From Panorpa germanica (taxonomy: Eukaryota > Arthropoda > Insecta > Mecoptera > Panorpidae): 64,000 nt of DNA. Shown here piece by piece: positions 1 through 8,745 of the stretch. The stretch is from positions 1,488,001-1,552,000 of the forward strand of contig OY783205.1 of the NCBI GenBank assembly GCA_963678705.1. Direction: 5' to 3'. Each line of letters starts with the position of its first letter. Within the stretch, counting starts at the first letter, position 1. The translations under genes were made by a program, and so were the position numbers. The notes below the pieces were generated by a model that saw nothing but the letters and a program-made list of their open reading frames with translations, searched no databases and was not told where the DNA came from.

Positions 1-742
1 TGGCAATGGCCACAATATCAGCATTACGCGGAATAATATTAAAGCCTACAGGGGCGCCTAGTGATCGCTCTGTGTCATCTTCTTTTAAGTTGCGGATATT
101 AACATTGTTGATGTTGAAACAAGGTGGGTTGTTTGATGCATTGAATTGCATTGCAAAACATTTCTTGGGGTTAATTAGGAGCCCCACACGTTTTGCTAGC
201 GAGCTTGTTAAATCAATAAGTTCTTGCAAATGGGTGTTATTATTTCCTATGAGGATGATGTCGTCCGCGTATGCTATTACTCTGTGCTCAAGATTTGAGC
301 CTTGTAATTGGCGTATTATGGGGTCGATTGCTATATTAAACAATAATCCACTAAGTGGGCAGCCCTGCTTTATTCCGCTATTAAGATTGATTGGTTCTGT
401 ATAACCATTGGCTGTGAGAACTCTCGTTGTATTATTGGTATAAATGTCTTCAATAATATTTACAAAGGTGTTACCTGCACCTGCAGTAGTCAGTGCATTT
501 AAAAGAGGTTTATGTGGGATTGAGCCAAATGCGTTTGCAAAATCAATCCAACCAATACATGTTTTATTTACTTTTAATGATTTTGCTTTTCTGATAATAG
601 TTTGAAGTATGTAATTATTTTCAAACACACCGTCAAATGGCAAGAACCCTTTCTGGCAATAGCTTAAAACATTTTTATTTACTATCCAATCAGTAAGCCT
701 GGATGTCAACAGATATATAATAAAATATTGTATTCTCTGGAT
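1..742 (-). pseudogene. R2-like non-LTR retrotransposon reverse transcriptase fragment, cut by the window edge
   Basis: The minus strand is open for about 247 codons, from an in-frame TAA at 743-745 to the window edge. It has no usable start, so it is a fragment. It encodes the fingers-palm part of a reverse transcriptase. Visible are an early segment ending TSRLTDW, a WIDFANAFGSIPH block (first catalytic Asp), GIKQGCPLSGLLFN, and the catalytic AYADDIILIG near position 260. LINPKKCFAMQF and LGAPVGF follow. These block sequences resemble the R2 superclade, whose members make cDNA at a nicked target. The frame begins abruptly inside the RT domain, which suggests 5' truncation, the usual fate of such copies. 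The domain continues off the left edge, so later parts are unseen. The plus-strand frame at 6-404 is a shadow. The family is confident; the exact clade is not. Confidence 0.85.
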
Positions 743-861
743 TTACTAAATACAAGTCTCAAGAAATTGTTAAACTTAAAAATATTTTGTATCTCATTTA
801 GAAATTTGCTTAATATATTGGAGTACATTATATAAATTTTTAAGTTTTTTCATATATATTT

Positions 862-899
862 GTTGCGTGTTGTCACCAAGGTTGCGTGTTGTCATCAAG
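862..899. repeat. 19-bp unit in two tandem copies
   Basis: GTTGCGTGTTGTCACCAAG at 862-880 is repeated at 881-899 with one C-to-T change. It lies between the two R2-like fragments, in what would be the 3' flank or 3' UTR of the right-hand one. Confidence 0.8.
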
Positions 900-1026
900 G
901 ATGGTAAAGATGGCTTCGTACATTGTAAAGATGATACAAGGTATTTATTTGGATTGACGTGAGTTATTGCCAAATAATTTATGTCTGTTGATATAAAGGT
1001 ATTGAAGTATTGCCGTAGAAATTATT

Positions 1027-2147
1027 TTAGGACATGTTTTGTTGCACATTACTACCGAATACAGGAATAGATTGTCTATTACCTGTAATGTGCCAGATGT
1101 AAATAGCTCTTGAGTGAAGTATGGTTTCTGACACCAGTTTTCGTAGAGTTTTAGCGTAAGACTTGGTGCATAGGGTTTTGAGGAAGTTATCATTAAATGG
1201 GTCCCATGAACCAAGCGATCCTATTAGTAATGGTATAATCTGAACGCTTTGAAATCATTCTGAGAGTTCTTGTCTAATATTCTCATATTTTTCTAATTTA
1301 TTTCTACGAGCTTTTTCCATTGCTTCAAAGCGGTTCTCAAACGGTATTGTAACGTCAATTATAAAGCAAGTCTCACCTTTAAAAAGAACAAGGTCAGGTC
1401 TTAAGTTGTCTCTACCGAGTCCTTGATTTTCCGACATGATGGAAAAATTGCGACCAATCGCAGCGTTTTTAATTCGTTTTAGGAACGCATTGTGTCGATC
1501 TGTATAAGATGATCCATATTTCTGCAAACAACTGTTTAAGACATGTCCTAAGGTTTCTTTGGACTTTTTACACACTCTACATAGTTGCTCGTTGTCAGGG
1601 AGCCATGGCATTGCTCCATAGAGTTTTACTAAGTTCAATCGAGCTTTATGTATGAATTGCCATTCTACAAATCTTGTATATTGGGCGTCATTAATAAAAT
1701 GGAAACTGGCATGATGTTTCGATACACATTCCATTGTCTTGCCCTGGCTTTTCAACTCATGTAAAGTTTTTGTATGATGTTTTCTGTCCATGGTTCTAAG
1801 TATTTGCATAGTATTACAGCGTTGAGGTTCTCTGATATAAGTGTCATTGTGGTTCAAAGAAATCCCCTCCGTTTTAAACTCCATCCTACTGTTATGCGCC
1901 TAGAAGCCATTCTAGCTCTTGTCCAAGTATTTGCTGTAGATGTTGCAGGTGCCGTAAATATGCCTTCTATTTCACCAGAAAGATAATTTCCTTTATCTTC
2001 ATTTGAAGGAGGGGCGCGGAGTCTACTGATGTAAGTTTCGTTCAGTTCTTTCACTGCCAAGTCAGAAATGTAAAAGTCAAGCTTTTGCCGTTTCTGTGTT
2101 ATTATTTTGAATGTTTTCCTTAGTCGAATCCACAACGACTTCTTCAA
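1027..2147 (-). pseudogene. R2-like non-LTR retrotransposon C-terminus: zinc finger and restriction-like endonuclease
   Basis: This is a second minus-strand fragment of an RLE-class non-LTR element. It encodes the region after the reverse transcriptase: a WTRARMASRRI segment near 1920, a CX2CX8HX4C finger (CRVCKKSKETLGHVLNSC, about 1530-1585), then the endonuclease core with RPDLVLF and CFIIDVTIPFE (PD...D pattern, about 1340-1400) and KLEKYENI. After an in-frame TGA at 1255-1257 the same frame continues with IIPLLIGSLGSWDP and a SRAIYIWHITG-like tail to TAA at 1027-1029. This is the conserved end of R2-type proteins. A frameshift near 1875 separates the upstream block (to about 2147) from the finger. 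Because the C-terminus lies upstream of the RT fragment on the same strand, the two must be separate insertions or a rearrangement. It is a dead copy. Confidence 0.85.
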
Positions 2148-2149
2148 CC

Positions 2150-2558
2150 ATTTCCGGTTGATTAATCTCAGCTAATTTCTCGTCTTATTTAATTCTATAC
2201 CATTTTTGAGCTACCAAAGCTACAGGGTAAAACATATCAATTATTCTGTTCTGGTAAATAACCATAATGCAATTTCACTGTAAATAAATGTTATAATTAT
2301 AGAAACATATGTGCAGTAAGCATGCATGGTACTACAAATTAATTTGTTATTTAATACAGATTACAAAAACACATTGGACATTATAACTATAGAAATGGAT
2401 TGTACTACAGTTGTTAGATTCCAAGGAATTGATTATTGCAACTGTTTTATCTCGATTGCATATTCATCATTATCGGGAATATAATTGTCATAGTGGGCGG
2501 ATTATCAAAGAATTCTGTTCATTTTTCTCTAATCACACTTTGTGTATAAGGGAGTAGA
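2150..2558. other. AT-rich sequence, nothing recognised
   Basis: No open frame with recognisable motifs and no repeat shared with the rest of the window was seen here. Confidence 0.5.
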
Positions 2559-2845
2559 CTAGCAAAAAACCTGTCTTAACTTCTGGTTAGCAACTTCCCC
2601 CCATGATACTCCTCTTCGAGTCGTATCAATTTTTGGATAAGTATCTACAGCCAAATACCGATTGGTCCAGGGTATGAATTTGGTAACGCTACCTCTGCCT
2701 GTTTCCTTCTCCTTTCATTCCATATTTGAGGATGCCAATATCTTTCATGTATGTCTTTGTTGCAGATAATTCATTGCAATCACTACCTACAAACCCTACA
2801 AATATTTTTTCGTATTTCGAAACACGTTCTAAGCCAAAGCCATAC
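2559..2845 (-). pseudogene. Unrecognised coding-like relic interrupted by a MITE
   Basis: The minus strand reads like decaying protein-coding sequence in two frames. One gives YGFGLERVSKYEKIFVGF and SDCNELSATKTYMKDIGI, ending in a TAG near 2689. A one-base shift lets it continue with FIPWTNRYLAVDTYPKID and RRGVSWGEVANQKL to a TAG at 2559-2561. The amino-acid composition is balanced and charged, unlike the AT-rich noise around it. I do not recognise the family. The first residues of the 68-codon frame at 2689-2895 come from the adjoining MITE, so its apparent ATG is not a native start. Sequence beyond the MITE (about 3110-3245, minus) may be the upstream part. It could be a processed host pseudogene or an element gene. 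Confidence 0.4.
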
Positions 2846-3098
2846 CCCAGTAAACATTTTGGAGTCACTTTGACATCATATTGAAGATGCGTCATGATTT
2901 TTTGTCATGAAAGAGTTCATTTATAGTTCAGTTTCTCACAGTCTTTCATATAAAATGTCTACTTTATCGGCTACAAATGGCGAAATTACTTCACCTGTCG
3001 GAATACAAATGAAGATAAAGTTGATGCGAACTATAATTGAAGTGAAATAGTGATAGAAACGTCACTAAATTGGACACTTCACCAAATTGTTTACTGGG
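2846..3098. mobile_element. MITE family 1 (CCCAGTAAACA termini), about 253 bp
   Basis: The ends are inverted: CCCAGTAAACATTTTGG on the left and its complement, ending TTTACTGGG, on the right. The body (TGACATCATATTGAAGATGC and a TTCATTTATAGTTCAGTTTC block) recurs at 14492-14999 and, more diverged, at 37573-37822. It has no coding capacity. I could not fix the target duplication; a TA target is possible. Short frames reported across it are by-products. Confidence 0.8.
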
Positions 3099-4349
3099 AG
3101 GTAAAGAATATATGTAGACGTTCAGGAAATTAAATTTCGTAAAGTTTATGGGGGTGGGGTAATACATTTTCCTTCTGAAATTTTCGCCTTCCTTTTTGAT
3201 CCAAAATGCCTTTGAAACGAATTCTCTTTTATTTTTGTTGTTCATAAGTCACCCTATATTGCCCAAATGTCGATTCCTATACTAGGACGAGTTCTAGAAT
3301 ATCGTATTCGAATTTGATACGCTTCAGATCCAAATCGTTTGTATTGGAATGCGTTTTGTTGTATAGGGCATTTATCATGTGCACCTTTACACTTGGGTCA
3401 GTGCAAGCTGCATTAGGACAGCCTGGAAATATTCGGGGGTATTATGCCTAAAATTTAACTGTTTTATAATTGCCCGCTTACCTACGAGAAGTCAATTTTA
3501 TCTGCTTCCTAAGAAGCGAATAGGGCAGTTAATTATTATCTATAATATATCTTGTTTATATCTAATTACTATCTACTATATACTACCATTATCTATAATG
3601 AGGTACAATATTATCGTTTTATTATCTTCAATACCGATCTCCTCAGAGTCCTATTTTTAAACTTTGGTTATGTCTAGACATGCTGTTTGAGAATTATTCG
3701 CATATTCTGCGGATCCTGGACTTAAGGATGTTCGTTATACAGTTGCAGCTTCAAACCAGTTTTTTGCTTGGCCTGTTAAGTCAAGTTCATTGGTCTTCCG
3801 TCGACATTCTGCAAGCTACAAATGGTGTAATAGCCTGAAGTAATATTCTGAGGACGAACTTTATGTTAAAGTATTATTATATTTATATTTATATTTATTA
3901 TGTAAAAGTATCATTAGATATGGTACTTCCGGAACACAACAATACTATTTGTTTTAATATTTTATATTTCATTTACTTATTTAATTATTGAATTATTTTA
4001 TTTATATTTTATATAACAGTATGTGATAGTTTTACATATGACTATAATTACGTATAAGTAATTTACTTTTTGCGTTTAAATTTCTTTTTTGCTCATCTCT
4101 TTAATAGGTCTTATGCTTATAAGTTTTAAGGTCTACCAGAAACTGCTGCGGTGTTATAATCCACCTATAGAACACTTATCTTTTAGTTTGCTAGTCATTA
4201 TATTTTTGTTTTTATTTTCTAATAAATTTAAATATGCAATAATAATAGTGCTTTTCTGTCATAATTCCTGCAGTTTAGTTGCCGCTTTTCCATTTTCTAA
4301 GGTTATGCTACCAAAAATATGAAAAAAGTAAGAGTATAATAGTAATAAT
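3099..4349. other. AT-rich sequence without recognised genes
   Basis: Only short frames are present. Simple ATTT/TATTT runs occur near 3880-4010. I could assign nothing. Confidence 0.5.
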
Positions 4350-5026
4350 ACTGTCGCAAACGACGTTTTTTTAGAGTGTATAATTTGAATTCAATAAAAT
4401 AATTCGTACTTTTATTTCAAATTTTAATTCCATTTTTCAATTGAAATATTTAACTCGTTCTATATTAATTTTACATATAAAAACAAATAATTTTTCATAC
4501 AAACTGACTCAAAAATATATCTCTTTCAACAAAATATAAGATATTTTCAATTTATGCGTTATTTGATCAACTTTTTTTTAAATTTGGGATTTTTTTTTCG
4601 ATTCGTAAATAAGTTACCAATTTTTACTCTCGGCAAAAACTGAAAAATTTTGAAAATTCGAATTATTTTTATTAATAATATACTTAATTATTCTACAACT
4701 TGCTTCAAAGTTCCATACCGGGCTTCCAAATTTTTTCAACGCCCCGTTTTTCTATTTTTGAATTTCTAATTTTTGAAAAATGTCAGCAGTGACCATCGTA
4801 ATATATATGCAAAATTTCAACTTTCTATCTTTTACAAAAGTTATACAGGAAAAAGTGATTATTTTTTTTCCTGTTTTTTTCAAAATTACGGGTTTCCAGG
4901 AAATTCGAGGACTCCAGAAGTCTTTGAATTTATTCCTCTACGAAATAGGATGTTTTCAGAAACATTGATGGAGCCGTAAACACATAAGAATAAATAAACA
5001 TACAGTTGGAACAATATAATATAGGA
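4350..5026 (-). mobile_element. Non-autonomous Helitron (family H2), full-length but diverged
   Basis: It belongs to the family whose best copy is at 53214-53987. On the minus strand its 5' end at 5026 is A|TCCTATATTATATTGTTCC. The body carries the shared TACGAAATAGG, ACGGGTTTCCAGGAAATTC and CAAAATTTCAACTTTCTATC blocks in reverse complement. The 3' end near 4350 keeps only a worn GTCG-type hairpin. It is non-coding; the two short frames at 4773-4979 lie inside it. Confidence 0.7.
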
Positions 5027-5507
5027 TCATAAAACACAATCAATTACATACAAAACATTTTTTTGCTTCAAATAAAATAGAAATGTCTTTAACGATACAA
5101 TGCGCGAATACTTTGTCTAAGATATATTTATACAAACAGTGAAAAAACAATATTACCACATCTTCGAATAACAATTTAAATTCATTTGCAGTATTTATTA
5201 AATTACAAAAATATATAAAACTTAAGTTAAAAAGTTGTCTTAATTTAAAAGAGTCAAGGAAATAAATTAGTTTATAATGAAATTACATGTACCAGAAGAC
5301 CGCCTAAGCGCGTGTTTGTCCGCTTCCGAGACAGTGTATGGCAGCTAAAATGATAATAAAAATATATTACTGCAATATATAAAAATAGGAAATGGATTAC
5401 GATTTAGAATATGTTTGTAGAAAAACAAATAACTGAAATTGAAATCGATTGTATTTGTATACAATTTTTTTGTAAATTTTAATTTATAAATTTATTTAAC
5501 ATTGGGC
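5027..5507. other. AT-rich sequence, nothing recognised
   Basis: No gene or shared repeat was recognised between the Helitron-like copy and the inverted repeat that follows. Confidence 0.5.
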
Positions 5508-5592
5508 GCGTTCTGGACACTCAACAGTTGAGTAAACTAGGGACAACTTATCACAAAGCGCTAAGTGAGCGGTAAATTCAGATCCAGAACGC
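5508..5592. repeat. Short element-like inverted repeat
   Basis: A perfect 10-bp inverted repeat, GCGTTCTGGA (5508-5517) and TCCAGAACGC (5583-5592), encloses 65 bp that include GTGAGCGGT. That motif recurs at 6908-6918 and 7138-7171 on the other side of the Myb-like gene. It may be one end of the element carrying that gene, or an independent tiny MITE. Confidence 0.5.
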
Positions 5593-5824
5593 ACTAATAT
5601 AGCATGTTTGAGTTTGAAAAATATCAAAACTGTCAAAGCGAAATTATCATAATTAATATTATCTTATTATATTAATATTAATATATTATTATTATCATAA
5701 TAAAAATGGATACGAATGATATGGATATCGTGTTAAGTGTAGCGTTAGACAGTAAATAAGATGATATTTGGAAGGAAAAATTATTTTTATTTTATATAAT
5801 ACATAAAATTTAGATTCACATATT

Positions 5825-6814
5825 TTAGATTCCAGGATTATTCCTTTGTCTGATTAATTCTTTTAATAACTCATTTCTTTCCTGCTGAATTTGGTTAGAT
5901 ACTTTTATATCTTCCGAAATTACTTCCAAAAATTTTATGTGTTTTTTTTTTTTGAAGTTCTATTTGTTCTTCTATAATTTTTTTACCACCTTTTTGTTTT
6001 ATTCCCGATGATCCTGATGTACATGGTAAAGTGGGAATTGGTTCTGGTGTTGGGGAATTGGAAAACAAATGGTTTGTGGATGTACTCGTCGATGGCCCCA
6101 TTATATCGAAAGTAGCTTGGGTAATTGGTAATTTAAATGACGATATTGTACGTCCAATGTTCACCGTACAATCACTTTCAAATATATTTTCGAACATGTC
6201 AAAATGTTCCCATTTTACGCTTCCTTTACCTGTGGTGGATTTATTATCTTTTATAGTGGTGTACGTTTTTTTTAAATTTCGAAATTTTCGGTCGAGAATT
6301 ATCACAAGTGATGTTGTTATATCCTTCTTTTTCAAAAATTTTGCCGATTACTGCCCACAGATTTTTCTTTTTTAGTTTAGGGTCTCTGAAGTTTTCCTTC
6401 ATCCCCATATAAGAACTGACTAATAATTTTGTTTTTTTTAAATTCCACGTAAAACTTTCTGTTTCTGCAAATAAAAATAACTCTCAGTCGCAAAGTATTA
6501 AAACTAATATTCGCTTTGAAATATATCGCAATCTAACCTTGTGGAATGATTTCCGCCTCTGAAGTAGCCTGTGGAGTACTTCGTTCATCCTCAACATCGG
6601 GATTGGATATTTCCAGGGAATTTAAATTTACTTCGAAATACCCTTTGAAATATTCTGGATCTATTTGAAGCAGTGCCATTAGTAATTTAAAAAATGTATT
6701 CATATCATATTATTGCTACTTACCATTATGTAATTTTACATGCACATCGTAAGTATCTGCAATAATATATTCCACACCATCCTTTATATAATTCGCAGAA
6801 AATATGTCACTCAT
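5825..6814 (-). pseudogene. Myb/SANT-like DNA-binding protein of PIF/Harbinger type, three exons, two frameshifts
   Basis: On the minus strand an ATG at 6814 opens exon 1 (MSDIFSANYIKDGVEYIIA), which ends at a GTAAGT donor at 6723. A second coding block (about 6540-6680, LLQIDPEYFKGYFEVNLNSL) ends at a GTTAGA donor. After a TTTGCAG acceptor near 6463, exon 3 encodes the domain: FTWNLKKTKLLVSSYMGMKE, KKKNLWAVIGKIFEKEGYN, then FRNLKKTYTTIKDNKS and GSVKWEHFDMFENIF. This is the trihelix/Myb-SANT fold that binds element ends as the partner of the Harbinger nuclease. A Ser/Thr/Pro linker and a coiled-coil tail (IQQERNELLKELIRQR) end at TAA 5825-5827. One-base frameshifts lie near 6300 and in an A-run at about 5944-5955. 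No transposase partner is visible nearby. The family call is firm; exon 2 boundaries are approximate. Confidence 0.75.
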
Positions 6815-7137
6815 TTTTAAACAGATAAGTTTGAAATGAAACCCCGGGTTTTCAGAAGCTCTACTTACTGATCAGAACAGTAGCGACAATTTGTTTTGAT
6901 GGAAAAATGGCGACCGCTCACATAAAATGTTTAGAAAGCAGAGTCAGCTTTCAAACACTCTAGCGATATTCACCAAGTTTATCTGTATTTTTTTTTTAAT
7001 TATTATTTTCTTTAATTTAATTTTTGAAATTCTGGGTATTGAATTAAATAGAAGATAAAAAATGTACATATTGGAGATGAACTGGTCAATTCAAATATAC
7101 GCGCGCATACGAAAAATATTTTTGATGGAAAAAATGG

Positions 7138-7171
7138 CGACCGCTCACTCAACATGTTTAGTGAGCGGTCG
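7138..7171. repeat. Perfect 11-bp hairpin CGACCGCTCAC / GTGAGCGGTCG
   Basis: CGACCGCTCAC at 7138-7148 and its complement at 7161-7171 enclose a 12-bp loop. It follows TTTGATGGAAAAAATGG, and the combined motif recurs at about 6895-6920 and 43300-43330. These look like terminal or subterminal sites of a TIR element, perhaps the one carrying the Myb-like gene. Confidence 0.7.
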
Positions 7172-7334
7172 AAATTACCTAAAAAATGGTAATTTCAGAT
7201 AGGATGGAAAGCAATTAGTCTCTGTATGTCACTGAGTAACTACAGCAATACTTCGTTTAACCTTATTTAAAATTAGTTTCACCTCGACACTGTAGAATTC
7301 ATAGTACGGAATTATAATAATATATACAATATAA

Positions 7335-8100
7335 TTACAATAAATTACATCTACCAGAAGACATTTGAAGTAAATGCATTCCTACTCGTTGACTTAATAT
7401 TTGTACAGCATGTTTAACTTTCATTCTCGGAATTAATTGAAGTCTTTTGACGTATTTGATGTGTGCCGATAATCCTGTGTCCTCCGTGTTGGAACCTCTT
7501 TTAAGTGTTTTTCGTTTGCTGCACAATTAGGTTTCCATGTGCTAAGTCGTTTAAAAACCTCACCAGATGAAACATACGTATAACTGGTATCCAAAAGTCC
7601 ATTTCTGTTGCACTTTGCTTCATGAGGAACATCGTAAAAAGGAACAATTGCATGTGTTTTACACTGAATATTATTCCACCTGATAAAAATGATCGAAAAT
7701 CTTATTACTAATACATTTAATTTTAATACTAAGTGCAGAAACTATTACACCTCAAAGATTTGAATTGTTTCTAGCGCTTTCTTCTATTAAATAGATTTGA
7801 TGTTGGCTTTGAGTTGGTCACATACTGTTGCAACAACGATAAATCCTTTCAAAAATAGTAATGAACAATTGGTTATGTATTATTTAATCAAGACAGCATA
7901 TGCTGTTTTCAGTTATTCTCCAGGTTTCGCAACATGAAACATAGCACATGTTTTACGATCTTTGCCCTTTGATGTGTATTCTCCATCACTTCAAATTCTG
8001 TAAAACATCCATTGGTTTCTTCCAGTCGACGTGTGATTGTATTGCAGTCTAGTCCTACATTTATATGCAAAGACAATCGTTAATATCAATGTGTCTTACT
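7335..8100 (-). pseudogene. P-element/THAP9-type transposase relic
   Basis: Several minus-strand pieces in different frames match the P-element transposase order. GFIVVATVCDQLKANIKSI (7801-7852) corresponds to the conserved VVATVCDQ...N block. KTHAIVPFYDVPHEAKCNRN (about 7600-7680) corresponds to the YDVPHLIKxxRNN block, after a plausible ..TATCAG acceptor. HIKYVKRLQLIPRMKVKHAV (about 7380-7460) matches the segment after it. P-type transposases are RNase H-fold, GTP-dependent cut-and-paste enzymes. Stops and frameshifts separate all pieces; no THAP zinc finger or intact catalytic region is visible. I see no element termini. The order of blocks makes chance similarity unlikely, but a sequence search would be decisive. 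Confidence 0.65.
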
Positions 8101-8492
8101 TCGCTATTCAGGTGTTGCACTACAGCATAGTTAATTTCTTATTTTTGATATTCCTTGCTTCAAATATATTTACTCTAATTTAGATTTATCATAGGTTTTA
8201 TGAAATATTATCAGTGCCAAGAGGAATTCTGGCAAGATCACGTCAAAGTTCAAGAAGAAGGAAATTTGAAATACGTGCACCTTGGATCATGCTTCTACTT
8301 GCTTGCGGAGGGTTGAAAAATAAGGATTGCGATAGTTGATTAAATAGCTCTGTAGCAAAAGTTATATCTACAAACAAAATACATTTTTTATAAAAGAAAT
8401 ATACTCTAAATAATATTGAACATTGTTTATTTATGAATGGCACTCAAATATGAATTAAAATTAATTTTATCAAGCTTAATTATATAATAAAA
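8101..8492. other. Flank between P-type relic and Helitron, nothing firm
   Basis: The minus frame at 8243-8443 (66 codons) has no recognisable motif. It could be a further eroded part of the P-type gene, but I cannot show it. Confidence 0.4.
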
Positions 8493-8521
8493 CTAGCTGA
8501 CCCGGCAGACTTCGTACTGCC
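8493..8521 (-). other. Helitron 3' terminus: hairpin plus CTAG
   Basis: GGCAG and CTGCC pair across a short loop; GGGTCAGCTAG follows to the end. This is the termination signal of rolling-circle transposition in Helitrons. Confidence 0.9.
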
Positions 8522-8745
8522 TCATCGATAAATAAAAGACCTAATCTTTTGTATAAAATGATTTTAAAACAAACAAAATAATTATTAATGAAAAAGCATT
8601 TATTGAATAAAGCATGAAGTTTTATTATTATTTTCGATACATCATGTTGCTTACTTAGAAATCAGAGTTTTCCTGAAATACTGGCTATTTATAAGGTTTA
8701 AATTTGATATTCACAGACACACACTGTGAAAATACAGTCTGTTAA

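Noticed and set aside
6..404. 132-codon plus-strand frame
   Set aside because: It is the antisense of the reverse transcriptase fragment, which carries the catalytic motifs on the minus strand.
945..1214. 89-codon minus frame as a separate gene
   Set aside because: It overlaps, in another frame, the conserved GSLGSWDP tail of the R2-like element, which is the real coding frame.
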